Shown one piece after another: positions 55,526 through 64,000 of a DNA stretch of 64,000 bases. How positions within the stretch are numbered: position 1 is the stretch's first letter; each line of letters opens with the position of its first letter. A program made the translations under genes and the position numbers. The notes beneath the pieces were generated by a model. It was given only the letters and a program-made list of their open reading frames with translations. It had not been told where the DNA came from and ran no database searches. Source of the stretch: Engraulis encrasicolus. Taxonomy: Eukaryota > Chordata > Actinopteri > Clupeiformes > Engraulidae. The stretch spans positions 16,937,028-17,001,027 of the forward strand of contig NC_085880.1 in NCBI RefSeq assembly GCF_034702125.1, given 5' to 3'.

Positions 55526-57758
55526 GTGGGTGGAGAGAGAAGAAGAAGAAGAAGAAGAGAGAGAGAGAGAGGTGGGGGGAGAGACAGAGACAGAGAGAGA
55601 GAGGTGGGGAGAGAGACAGAGAGAGATGTGCGGTGAGAGGAGAATCGGTTGGATAGAGAGGAGAGGGAAAGAAAAAGATAAAGCAGATTGAGAGGGAAAG
55701 ATGAAGAGAGACAGGGGAAACGATCGAAACGTAGAGGGACAAAGGGGGAGAGAGAAAGAGGGGGAGAGAGAGAGGGAGGGGGGAGAAAGAGAAAGAGAGG
55801 GAGAGAGAGAGGGAGGGGGGAGAAAGAGAAAGAGAGGGGGACAGGGAGGCAGAGTAAGTGTCAAGGGTGGAATCCATATATCTGAGATGGGCCTTGCATT
55901 TTTCATCACAGTCAGACTCGGAGCAATATAGCAGCCAGTGTTGCCAGATTGGGCGGTTGCCCGCCCAATTGGGCTACTTGGGATGGCCGTGTGGGGGTAA
56001 AAACGGGAAAAATTGGCCATTTGGCGTTTTTTTTAGCCGTTTTGTGCCCATAGAAACCAATGCAATTTGTTGAAATTGGGCGGAATTTAGCGCATTTTGG
56101 CGGTTTTTGAGAACCTTCTGGGCGGGATTTGATCAGACAAATCTGGCAACACTGATAGCAGCCTGCCGGTGCCTTAAAGTATTATGTCAGACCTTCAAAA
56201 GGGAAATGAAAGAAGAGAAAAAGAAGGAAAAGTACTCCTGAGCAAAGGGATGAATTACACCTCCAATAAAAAAACTGCTTTTGATCTGGGCGGTCGATGG
56301 CAAATGACGAGTATGCAAATCCCAAATCTATGCAAATCAAATTATTGATCGCGTGGCCCAGTGTATTTCCGGTCGCTGAAGGACCTCGCTGATGAGTTTT
56401 TGGTTCACCAGCTCTGACTGAGAAACTGCTTTAATTGAGAATAATGTTTCTTTTTTTCTTTTTCTTTTTCTGCCTTCTTTTTTTTCTCCTCGCAAGCCCT
56501 TTCTACATGACCTGACTTTACACAAAAGCGCGGCACCACGCTTGGCTTCACCTCCAAAAATTTGGGAGCTGTAACCTTTTCTGAATTTTAATCCATCGCT
56601 TTTATGATCCACCACCTCCTGTATTATACAGCGGGAGGAGGCAAGAAAGAAAGAAAGAAAGACAGGAGGATAGAGGGGGAAAAAAGATCCACATTCAACA
56701 TGCACAATAGCAAGCACGACTGCTTCATACCGCATTTGCAGAAGCATCAGGCTTGGAAGCACAGTAGGACTTCCTTCCTCCTTGCCAAGGCCTATAGACT
56801 GCTTCTGTAATGATGTTCAAATCTCTCTCTTTCTCACTCTCCCTCTCTTGCTATATCCCTCTCCCTCTCTTTCTCTCTCTCTCCATCTCTCTCTTGCTCT
56901 CTAGCCCTCTCTTACTCTATCCCTCTCCCTCTATCCCTCTCTATATATATCTCTCTCTTTCTCTCTCTCTCCATCTTTAGTTCATACATATCTCTCTCCT
57001 CCTTCCTTCTTTCATTTCCCCCATCTCTCCTTCTCTCTCTCTGTCTGTCATTTCCCATCATTTTTTGTTGTCTATCTCTCTATCTATCGTTCTTCCTATG
57101 TCTATCCCTCTCTCTCCCCATCTCTGACTCTCTTTCTCTCCCTCTCTTGTTCTTAAATATCTCTCTCCTTTCTTTTTTCTTTCATTTCCCCCTGACCTTC
57201 CTTCTCTCTGTCTGTCGTTTCCTATCATTTCTTGTTGTCTATCTCTCTCTATCTATCTTTCTTCCTCTGTCCATCCCTATCTCTCCATATCTCTGATTCT
57301 CTCTCTCTCTCCCTCTCCCTCTCTCTCTCTCTCTTAAATATCTCTCTCCTTCCTTCCTTCTTTCATTTCCCCCCCTCTCTCCTTCCCTCTCTCTATCTGT
57401 CGTTTCCCATCATTTTTTGTTGTTTATCTCTCTCTATCTATCATTCTTCCTCTGTCCATCCCTCTCTCTCTCCCCTTGCTGACTCTCTTTTCTCTCTCTC
57501 TCTGTCTGTCGTTTGCTATCTTTTCTCCTGCACATTAGTGATTCATGTGCACAGGATATGGGGGAAAATGTCATGGCCACTGCATGAATATTCATGGCTG
57601 GATGGCATGGACTACTACCGCCTCTCCCCACACAGTGGCAGCCTTCCTTGAGCTTCACCGCTCGGCTCAACACTCGCTCTCTCTCTCTCTCGCTGGTGCG
57701 GTGCGCCCACGCACAATCATGCCAGCCGTCTGCCAGGGAGCAGGAGAGGTTAAAGTGG

Positions 57759-57839
<81 letters not shown>

Positions 57840-57991
57840 TGATTTTTCTCTTCCCTTTTGTTTATTTAGTATTTGATTTCATTTTGCAGCCGAACGAAGC
57901 AGAAGGAATATGAGTGAACCAGTGAGGATGGAGCTCAGTGGATTTGGGATGATAATGAGGGGGGTGTGTGTGTGGAGGGGGGCGCATGGGG

Positions 57992-58034
<43 letters not shown>

Positions 58035-60271
58035 TCTGTCTCTCTCTGTTTCTGTCTCTCTTTGATGCTAGAACCTTGATGTTTCAACACCCACAGTATG
58101 TTCCTACAGTTAGCCATGACCAGGCAGGTGGGCCCGATTGGGAAGGCCACAGTAGTAGCAGTAGTAGTGAGGGGATGCAAGGTTGTTGAGAGGCAGGAGG
58201 AGATGTGTGGTCAGGAGTCAGGGGTCGCTGCTCACAGGGGAAGCTAATTACATGTGTGAATGTGCCTGCCTGCCTGCGCCTCTCTCTTCCAGTGCCCCGC
58301 GTGACCAGGGCCGGGACTATAGCAAAGGCTAGATATAGGTGCAGCCCAGGGGCCCCACCTGCCAGGGGCCCCCTGACTGTCCAAGTGAAAAATTACAGAA
58401 TTGTGACAAGAAATATATTAAAAATGTATTTTCAATTTCTTTAAATATTGAAAAATTAAATTGAGTGTCGTTTTGAATCTATTTAATACTCCTCTCTACA
58501 GTTGGTAAACATGTTATCCTATGTACTTTTGTTGCAACATTTGCCTTCAGGGGGTGCCCTTACAGAAACTTGTAGCCTAGGGGCCCTGGGCCATCTTAAA
58601 CCAGACTTGCGTGTGACCCACTGTGCAGTTCATCAGTCTTGAGGGCAAACACGCGTTTAGCTGCAGATCATCAGTCTCGTGGGGCACGCCACGACACAAG
58701 TTTAGCTGCAGTGAGCTGGTGGCACAACATGGCTGACCGCTAAGCAGTGTTGCCAGATGTATGATAATTATCGTATTTGTACCATAATTTTGTCCATTTT
58801 GTCCTCTGTAAGATTAAAAAAAAATATTTACGATAATTTCAGACTTGTCATTCAGTTCATTTAGATGCCCTGAAACAGCAATTTGAGTCTTGTACGATCA
58901 TTTCTGTCCAGAAAGCCCTCAAAAACGATAATTCTGAGGTTTTGGTACGATAATTCTGCATTTTCCATCTGGCAACATTGGCGCTAAGAAACATCATTAG
59001 ATCTGGTACCACCCAGGTTGTCACAGCAGAGGAGGCAGCACAGTAGCCCACATGTTGCTGAGGATAACCCAACACCTTGAGAGCAGCTGAAAATTGTATG
59101 AGAGTGTTCAAATTCAACTCTCAAAGTGTATGGATATGGGGGTGATGTGAAAAAATGTCCCGCACAATGAACTGTGTGGTTGGGTCTGGACTGATTCGAT
59201 TTTTATTTAACTTTTTCTGTCTTTTTTGATGGTGAGTATTACTGCCGTACAAAGACAAAGTGAGGTAACTACGCCAACATTGAAACTGGTAAAAATGCCT
59301 TCACAGTTTTGGTCTCAGTAGTACTAGTGCTAGTAGTAGCATTAGTAGTATTGTGTTGTGTTGTGTGTAGTAGCATTAGTAGTATAGTGGTATTGGTATT
59401 TACTGCAAGTTTGGCATACGCATTTGACACACATTTGGACGATTAGGGTTTGTTGTGGTGTTATGAAGACCATTTTCACTAGTAAGTCAATTTCGACCAA
59501 ATACGTACTTACTGTCCTTTGCCTTTGTACGGCAATATTTACTATTAGTACTACTGTAGTAGTAACTGACTTGACCTATGTGCATATAGTAATATACGGT
59601 ATATATACCGGTACCTGTAGTAAGGTCATCTTTACCTGCAGTAAGGTATAACCAGAGACAGTAGAGAGAGAGTGGTTCCATTGGCCCATTGTTTCCAGGT
59701 TCTACAATTTCAAGGGGGAGGGGGGGGAAATCCCCCTTTAGGCAGACCTAGGCAGACCTAAGGACTGTTCTATTCAATGCTGGGAGCATTATGACACGCC
59801 CCTTTAGGCAGACCGGAACCTGGTCACGTTAGGTGCCCATAGCAACCTATTATGTTGGCATATCTCCATATACTTAAAGAATCTCTGGTATAACAGGAGG
59901 TGAAAGGACTTGTGACACACAAGCAGAGCAGACTCATGTGCTCATTCTATGAGCAGAGTGTGTCATCATCATACAGCATGTGCGGCGGGGGCATTCTTTT
60001 GGAAATGAGCCTCTCTCTCTCTTAGAGAAGACAGGCCCTCATCTGTTTTGGGAGAAAAAAACGTGAAACGATTATTACAGCGCCACTGATGATGGCAACC
60101 CGAAACGATTAGTCCCGCCATCAAATGGAAGCAGAATTGTTCACCCTTTCGACTTTAAGCACCAAAACGTTTCACAGCAATGAGCTGGGGCCATAATAGC
60201 CTTCGCCACCGCCGTGTGCGAGGGGCTGCCCGCGAAATCATGATGCAATAGCGCGCAGTTATCATCATTAC

Positions 60272-60365
<94 letters not shown>

Positions 60366-60506
60366 ATCATTACAGGGATGATGCGGCTTGCACTAATGGC
60401 CACGAGGCGCTCGCAGAGGCTTCACGCCGCTCGGCAGCCACAACATCTGACTGCCCAAAGGTCGCAGATACGCACGCGTGTGTGTGTGTGTCAGAAGGTG
60501 TGTGTG

Positions 60507-60598
<92 letters not shown>

Positions 60599-63104
60599 CT
60601 GTGTGTGTGTCTGAAGGTGTGTGTGTGTGTGTTTGTGCATGTGTGTGTGTGTATGTGTGTGTCATAAGGTGTGTGTGTGTGTGGTGTGGGCGTGTGTGTC
60701 TGTGTGTGCGTGCGTGCGCGTGCATGTGTGGCCGTGTGTGTGTGTGTAGAGCTGCGTTGGCGAGCAGCAGGACCGACACTGATTATAACAAAAAGATGAT
60801 GTGAAAAGGCGCCCCCTTGTCTGAGTGACTTATGGGGGAGGCGAATCGATTTCCACGCGGCGCTTCTTGCCTGGGCTGGGGCCGCAGTGATTAAGCACAT
60901 GGACACAATCAGCGGAGAAGCCCACCCACCCCACCCCACCCCACCCCACATTTGTTTGATTAAAGAGCTGGTGGAGACATATGGGAGGCTAAAGAGGAAT
61001 TCATATGGGGATAGGATAGAGGGCCCGGACTTACATCCGTACGGCCCATGACACCTCAGCGTGGTGGCACATCATCCTCTCTCTTGTAGTGTTATCGATG
61101 CCATGTTTTTACTGAGACTTTTTTTTTCCTTCCTCCGTCCCTGTCATTGATGGAATGGAGAAAAAGTCCCTGGTGTACTCTGTTACATACACAACAAGAG
61201 GGGGTGGTGTTGGATGAGGAGGTGGGGGTGTCCCCATTCATTTCTGTGCTGTGCTGTGCTGTGCTGTGCTGTGCTGTGCTGTGCTGTGCTGTGCTGTGCT
61301 GTGCTGTGTTGTGTTGTGTTGTGTTGTGTTGTGTTGTGTTGTGTTGTGCTGTGCTGTGCTGTGCTGTGCTGTGCTGTGCTGTGCTGTGCTGTGCTGTGCT
61401 GTGCTGTGCTGTGTTGTGTTGTGTTGTGTTGTGTTGTGTTGTGTTGTGCTGTGTTCTGTGCTGTGTTCTGTGCTGTGTTGTGCTGTGCTGGGTTTCAGCC
61501 CTCCTTACCTTGGAAGCCGTTCTGAAACCTGGCCCCAACTGGCAGCAGTTCAGGAGTGTACTCATTGTATCCGCCGACATAAAATTGACTGAAGGTGTTC
61601 AAGCCAGCCAGTTGCCCCGGAGACAGCGCCGTCCTGTTGCTTTGGCCGTCAACCTTCAACAGATATTGGCATTATTCAAGAACAAGCCCTGACACAAAGG
61701 GGGACCGCAGCAGTAGCTAGCAGCTGAGGCATCAGGAGATAGAAAAACAATAGTGCAGTAATGTGACGGCTGGAAGCAGGGCTAGCTGACGTCAGCCTTT
61801 TAAAATCCCACAAGACTTTCTTCTTGTGCACTGCACGCAGACACAAGTGAGCTGCTTCATAAAGAAACACCGGCTCTGCTTTTTGCCATTGCTTGTCTTT
61901 CCCTGCTTTGCACTGTTCCAGAATACTCCTTGCAAAAGTGTGAAGCTGCGATGGATTTGTCGTCATGGCTAACAGCTTGGAGCCCAAATCATGTTGGGTT
62001 GGGTCGGGTCGATCGTTGGTAGGAAGCTGGGCTTGATACTGGCACCTGCCAACCGGCCGAATGCTGGTAAAACTTGGCTGTGGCTGGTGGCAATCTCAGT
62101 GTCACAATTTGGCAGCTGGCTTATTCTATGGTATGACATATCAGAATAGCGTATATTCTACACTTTGCCCCTTGTGTATCAATGGTTTGTATTTAAGTTC
62201 AAGAAAAGACTCAGTTAGTCAGTTTCTATTTGTTTGTTTTATTTCCATGTAGAAACCCATGCACTCATCTTCTTGCTTTGAGCACCTCATCTTCTGAGGT
62301 TAGATGTACAGCGTCATGATTGCATGTTTGCTTTTCGAATAGGCACGACACAGCTCGATCGCGAAGCAAAAAGTGGTGGCCGAGTCACGCTGTGTCGAGC
62401 TGTAGGCCTACCAGAAAACCGACAGTGGCAAAGAGGCAATAGGCAGTTTAACATTTAATCTATCATGTTTTCACAGGAGGCCAAGCTAGATTTACAGTAA
62501 TACTACAAGATGAAATACTGGTTTAGGGGGCAAATTTTGCAGTCTGACATTAATCACAGGAGATGTAAAACTGCAATGTTATTAGTCATATGAGAACTAC
62601 TACGACACATATACATAAGAAAACTACAAAGGCGGTAAAATTGTTAAAACTCAAGACCATGAATAATAAAATGAAAGCAAATAAATAATAAAAAAGTGCT
62701 TGCCTTGAGAAATTATTTCCGATTTTGACTGTTACTAGGAAACTGACTTTGACTGTTTACCCCACGAACTCATCCACCCACCCATTCAGTCAAGACACAC
62801 AACACTGTACCTCAAAACACATACAGGTCTGCTATTGCAGCAGACACTGACGGATGAAAACACTACACAGCGAGCCAAAACAAACAACAATATTGTGTAT
62901 TATTTGGAAGATGAATCTGAGGCTTTGCAGATCATACCTTGAGCCAGCCGGTCCTGAAGTGTCTGCCGAAGCGCACGGTGTGGATGGGCAGGCGGGGGTT
63001 GAGGCGATCGCTCACCACCGTCCCCACACCTGAGCCCAGGTTGAACTTGTGGACCATGCGGCCGTTACGCATGCCGAGCACCATGAAGTCGTCTCCATTC
63101 ACAC
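38712..63104 (-). CDS. eys: eys (eyes shut homolog), 3' part: last six coding exons, 5' part outside window
   Basis: Join on the minus strand of 63104-62938, 61653-61509, 55362-55188, 47580-47408, 44161-44000 and 39907-38712. Phases agree at every junction, giving about 672 residues to the stop. Module order: partial laminin-G (three exons), EGF, EGF, laminin-G, EGF, EGF, laminin-G. The motifs [44 protein letters not shown] and [12 protein letters not shown] match the C-terminus of vertebrate EYS. Known for the family: secreted matrix protein of photoreceptors, needed for outer-segment/ciliary stability; human mutations cause RP25 retinitis pigmentosa. No signal peptide is expected here because this is the 3' part. 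Odd: the donor after 55188 reads GA, not GT. Confidence 0.93.
41893..42003 (+). repeat. tRNA-derived SINE fragment
   Basis: GTGGCCTACTGGGTAGGGTC resembles an A box and GGTTCGAATCCC is a B box; followed by CCTTACCTCTCCCTACAC. Confidence 0.6.
42015..42128. repeat. (CA)n compound microsatellite
   Basis: CACGCACG and CA runs interrupted by TCTCTCTCTCG. Confidence 0.95.
42238..42273. repeat. (ATT)n microsatellite
   Basis: About 11 ATT units. Confidence 0.9.
42974..43128. mobile_element. MITE related to 11509-11676
   Basis: Shares GTGAATAACAGC, AAATGTTCATTC and the end CTAGAATCGCCTCTG; the left end is mutated. Confidence 0.5.
44000..44161 (-). CDS. eys: eys exon (laminin-G start)
   Basis: Acceptor TGTTACAG|CTTTGA, donor GAGCAG|GTAGGT; 162 nt, phase 1 to phase 1. 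It encodes [20 protein letters not shown] and [20 protein letters not shown], nearly the human sequence. Confidence 0.93.
44162..47080 (-). other. eys intron between EGF exon and laminin-G exon
   Basis: Contains CTCACTCT-rich sequence (44530-44580), an AGTACTxAAAGT-rich diverged repeat (45800-46340) of a type common in fish, and short T-runs. No gene. Confidence 0.4.
47085..47225 (+). repeat. tRNA-derived SINE (GGTAGGGCAC family)
   Basis: Head GCCTAATGGTAGGGCACTGG with tRNA-like A box and a changed B box GGGTCCCAGTCC; tail TCATTTCCTGTCTCTC. Confidence 0.65.
47226..47391. mobile_element. Harbinger-like palindromic MITE, damaged left end
   Basis: Same family as 53372-53551 (GGTAGGCCTACAGCT and its complement; TTTTGCTTTTCGAATAGGCA; right end GCAGTGGAAAAGAGGCA). 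It ends 16 bp from the eys donor at 47407. Confidence 0.7.
47408..47580 (-). CDS. eys: eys exon (EGF repeats)
   Basis: Acceptor CTTCTCAG|CTGCCA, donor CAACAAG|GTCAGT, phase 2 to phase 1. It encodes [12 protein letters not shown] and a second EGF module from [12 protein letters not shown] to [10 protein letters not shown], with regular six-cysteine spacing. Confidence 0.92.
47647..47845. mobile_element. hAT-like MITE (CAGTGGTTCTCAACC)
   Basis: Left end CAGTGGTTCTCAACCTTTTT, right end GAGCCATTGAGAAACGCT; TIRs imperfect, TAGAA on both sides. Confidence 0.6.
47880..49930 (-). other. eys intron, mixed sequence
   Basis: Mostly unique-looking. A CGCACGCACG tract (48668-48705), a CAGCC tandem (48796-48816) and a CAGTGGCGGAACAA-type MITE remnant (48862-49012) are visible. 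Confidence 0.4.
49937..50160 (-). repeat. tRNA-derived SINE, reversed
   Basis: The reverse complement begins GGGTAGCCATGGCTCAATGG and has a B box GGTTCAAATCCC; the body TTAGGTGCCTTGCTCAAGGG is common in fish genomes. It ends in (ATTAC)n near 49937. Confidence 0.7.
50886..51200. mobile_element. hAT-like element fragments
   Basis: CAGTGGAAGGCAATTAGCGG (50886) resembles a hAT end, and GGTAACACTTTATAATAATG (51085) resembles another MITE end. Partners not found. Confidence 0.4.
51618..51836. mobile_element. hAT MITE (CAGTGTTGCCAGAT family), copy 3
   Basis: TIRs CAGTGTTGCCAGAT and ATCTGGCAACACTG... target duplication CTTGTTGC/CTTGTTGA at 51610-51617 and 51837-51844. Confidence 0.88.
52588..52656. 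repeat. copy of the GGGCCGCTGRCAGCTTTGGC dispersed repeat
   Basis: Same motif as at 2524, 3078 and 33508. Confidence 0.55.
52660..52807. repeat. 148-bp hairpin MITE
   Basis: Ends GGGATAATTGACG and GTCAATTATCCC; arms of about 60 bp pair almost perfectly (GTGTGCGTATAACAGG and its complement), with a GC-rich tip. Confidence 0.85.
53372..53551. mobile_element. Harbinger-type palindromic MITE with TTA target duplication
   Basis: Ends TGCCTCTTTTCCACTGC and GCAGTGGAAAAGAGGCA; TTA at 53369-53371 and 53552-53554. Best-preserved of three copies (also 47226 and 62325). Confidence 0.85.
54168..54507. mobile_element. hAT MITE inserted in the minisatellite, target CTATAGAG
   Basis: Ends CAGTGGTTCCCAACC and GGTTGTGAATCACTG; perfect target duplication CTATAGAG at 54160-54167 and 54508-54515. 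Confidence 0.9.
54784..55106. mobile_element. second, different hAT MITE in the minisatellite, same target CTATAGAG
   Basis: Ends CAGGGATGGGCAACT and AGTTGCCCATCCCTG (perfect); CTATAGAG at 54776-54783 and 55107-55114. Confidence 0.93.
55188..55362 (-). CDS. eys: eys exon (laminin-G end and EGF start), non-GT donor
   Basis: Acceptor CCGTAAAG|GTTGCA completes G-C-I-F, giving the conserved FQGC of laminin-G. It then encodes [20 protein letters not shown] and [10 protein letters not shown]. The next exon begins with one base of a split codon (C), so this exon must end two bases into a codon. Ending at 55188 (GTC TA) gives Val-Tyr-Cys across the junction, as in human EYS. The intron then starts GAGAGTATAC: GA instead of GT. 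Confidence 0.82.
55378..55860. repeat. (GA)n / (AAG)n purine-rich tract
   Basis: AGAAG/AAG runs (55430-55492) and GAGAG/GGGAG blocks over about 480 bp, on the plus strand directly upstream (in eys sense) of the exon at 55362. On the eys strand this is a long pyrimidine tract. Confidence 0.95.
55936..56154. mobile_element. hAT MITE (CAGTGTTGCCAGAT family), copy 4
   Basis: Perfect 8-bp target duplication ATAGCAGC at 55928-55935 and 56155-56162. Confidence 0.93.
56819..57530. repeat. CT-rich low-complexity region
   Basis: About 700 bp of TCTCTC/CCCTCT/TTTCTT with larger near-repeats of about 170-230 bp (CTTCTTTCATTTCCCCC and GTCGTTTCC-type phrases return three times at about 57006, 57170 and 57358). 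Confidence 0.9.
57761..57838. repeat. (GA)n microsatellite
   Basis: About 38 GA units. Confidence 0.97.
57994..58034. repeat. (GT)n microsatellite
   Basis: About 19 units. Confidence 0.95.
58745..58980. mobile_element. hAT MITE with CAGTGTTGCCAGAT ends but different interior
   Basis: Ends CAGTGTTGCCAGATG and CATCTGGCAACATTG; target duplication CCGCTAAG/GCGCTAAG (7 of 8). The interior carries repeated TACGATAATT-type motifs unlike copies 1-4. Confidence 0.8.
60086..60114 (+). ncRNA. hammerhead ribozyme-like motif in eys intron
   Basis: CTGATGA (60086-60092), short stem II GG/CC, GAAA (60102-60105), mini stem III AC/GT around GATTA, GTC (60112-60114). A second GAAACGATTATTA lies just upstream (60065), as if one half of a preceding tandem motif. 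Confidence 0.45.
60272..60364. repeat. (TG)n microsatellite, about 46 units
   Basis: Pure run. Confidence 0.97.
60476..60760. repeat. (TG)n microsatellite and TG-rich flank
   Basis: About 43 units at 60508-60594, then interrupted TGTGTG to 60750. Confidence 0.95.
61246..61490. repeat. pentanucleotide array (GTGCT)n / (GTGTT)n
   Basis: Blocks alternate: GTGCT, then GTGTT (from about 61306), then GTGCT (from about 61346), then GTGTT (from about 61411), then mixed. The block pattern itself repeats after about 100-105 bp. Confidence 0.95.
61509..61653 (-). CDS. eys: eys exon (laminin-G, part 2)
   Basis: Acceptor GTTGAAG|GTTGAC, donor CCAAG|GTAAGG. It encodes [20 protein letters not shown] then FYVGGYNEY and ARFQNGFQ, the FYxGG and GFxGC region of laminin-G. 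A pentanucleotide array begins 18 nt into the next intron. Confidence 0.88.
62325..62440. mobile_element. truncated Harbinger-like MITE (third copy)
   Basis: Right half of the 53372 family: TGCTTTTCGAATAGGCACGA to GACAGTGGCAAAGAGGCAA. Left half missing. Confidence 0.7.
62938..63104 (-). CDS. eys: eys exon (laminin-G, part 1)
   Basis: On the minus strand, acceptor TTGAGAAG|GTGTGA and donor CTCAAG|GTATGA. It encodes [20 protein letters not shown] and [13 protein letters not shown], a typical laminin-G strand pattern. It enters in phase 1 and leaves in phase 0. The acceptor has a weak pyrimidine tract. Confidence 0.85.
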
Positions 63105-63224
63105 CTTCTCAAGCACACACATGGGGCACACGGCACAGACACACACACACACGCAGAGACAGATATAGAAGTATAGATACAGATAACACACAGGGACACA
63201 TGGACACACGCACACACGCGCGAA

Positions 63225-63244
63225 CGTGAGCACACACGCGCGCG

Positions 63245-63321
<77 letters not shown>
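63225..63321. repeat. (CA)n compound microsatellite
   Basis: CACGCGCG then about 32 CA units. Confidence 0.95.
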
Positions 63322-63325
<4 letters not shown>

Positions 63326-63971
63326 GCGATGTAAAGAAAGATAAGGTGGAGAAAAGACGCTTGGCACAGAAGTTGATAAACGCCTTGTCCCGATAACATC
63401 ACTCACAGCCTCCCTCTCTCTCTCTCTCTCTCTCTCCCCCCCCCTCTCTCTCTCTCTCTCACTCTCTCTATCTCTCTCCTCGTCCTGCGTGGGAAATGTA
63501 AAAATTAAACCCAAGCTGATGACTCGACGACGGCAATTTATCAGACCAATTATCAGGTGAGTTTTGGGGGACGGTTTTCATATTTCTTCACGATTTCATC
63601 CATGTCTTGATTTTGTCCTCTACTGTACTCTTCGTCCCACAATCCCCCCCCACCCCCCACCTCCACCCACCCTCACCACCCCAACTCCAAAAGCCCCAAC
63701 TACAATTGCTTCATTATTCATTCGGCTGTCTCCTTCTCGCAGCTCCACGATGCATCATGCTAAATTGTAATCCCAGGAGGCTGTCTGTGCCGAAGGGGGG
63801 GGGGAGTGGTTGGATGGAGCAGAGGGATGTACTGTACGTAGTAGAAGGGCCCAGCCTCCGATGCAGCACTACCACCACCACCACCACCACTCCTTTTATT
63901 CAGATGTCCGTCTTTTGATTAAACAGCCCTCGCTAGCCCCTGACAAGACAGCTATACGTAGGCTAGGCCCA
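63322..63971 (-). other. eys intron at the right edge
   Basis: CT-rich tract (63410-63478), C/A-rich sequence (63640-63700), short (CCA)n (63870-63890). No gene. Confidence 0.5.
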
Positions 63972-64000
63972 GTGGTTTTTAAAGTGGGGGCCGGGAACCC
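63972..64000. mobile_element. start of a hAT-like element cut by the window edge
   Basis: CAGTGGTTTTTAAAGTGGGG is the usual hAT/Charlie-type terminus. Confidence 0.45.

Noticed and set aside
55187..56020. 277-codon minus-strand frame rich in Ser/Leu
   Set aside because: Only the last part (55188-55362) is an eys exon; the rest is translated purine/pyrimidine tract.
60273..60951. Cys/Val and His/Thr-rich reading frames
   Set aside because: Products of (TG)n/(CA)n microsatellites.
55363..61508. Extra eys exon between 61509 and 55362
   Set aside because: Phases and the FQGC motif join directly across these two exons, so none is needed.
61092..61692. Long open frames across the pentanucleotide array on both strands
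   Set aside because: Open only because the repeat has no stops; no domain, and it overlaps a real eys exon on the minus strand.

Overview
The window is nuclear DNA of a vertebrate, almost certainly a teleost fish. It holds spliced genes with GT-AG introns, very dense (GT)n and (GA)n microsatellites, L2-type LINE fragments, tRNA-derived SINEs, and many hAT-, piggyBac- and Harbinger-type MITEs of fish type. The species cannot be fixed from the sequence.

Two genes lie tail to tail. phf3 (PHD finger protein 3, + strand) runs from a probable 5' UTR exon near 16.6 kb to a stop at 37577. I rebuilt 16 coding exons whose phases all agree, giving about 1942 residues: conserved N-terminal motif, RG-rich stretch, PHD finger, TFIIS central domain, SPOC domain, and a long Pro-rich then SR/KDRH-rich tail. 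eys (eyes shut homolog, - strand) is present as its last six coding exons (63104 down to 38712), giving about 672 residues of laminin-G and EGF modules; the rest lies beyond the right edge. The order phf3 > < eys matches human 6q12. The two candidate poly(A) signals face each other within 20 bp (38126-38145).

Layout: 1-16.5 kb is intergenic and repeat-filled (CpG-rich patch at 1.24-1.64 kb, 554-bp tandem duplication, SINEs, L2 LINE, TIR transposons, a hammerhead-containing foldback, an LTR-like block, more LINE pieces). 16.5-38.15 kb is phf3. 38.1-64 kb is the 3' part of eys, with long introns full of MITEs, a 3-kb long-inverted-repeat element, minisatellites and long microsatellites.

The most unusual pattern is that tandem arrays sit on exon edges and contain the splice site itself. 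There are 24-bp units repeating the phf3 exon-12 donor (in frame, open), about ten degenerate copies of the PHD-exon acceptor upstream of the real one, three copies of the exon-10 donor, and an eys minisatellite that starts at an EGF-exon donor reading GA instead of GT. A second theme is a set of short hammerhead-ribozyme-like motifs (CTGANGA, stem II, GAAA, mini stem III, GTC or GTA) of the kind known from Penelope-like retroelements, mostly lying inside inverted repeats. Several nested transposons can be dated relative to one another from intact target-site duplications.
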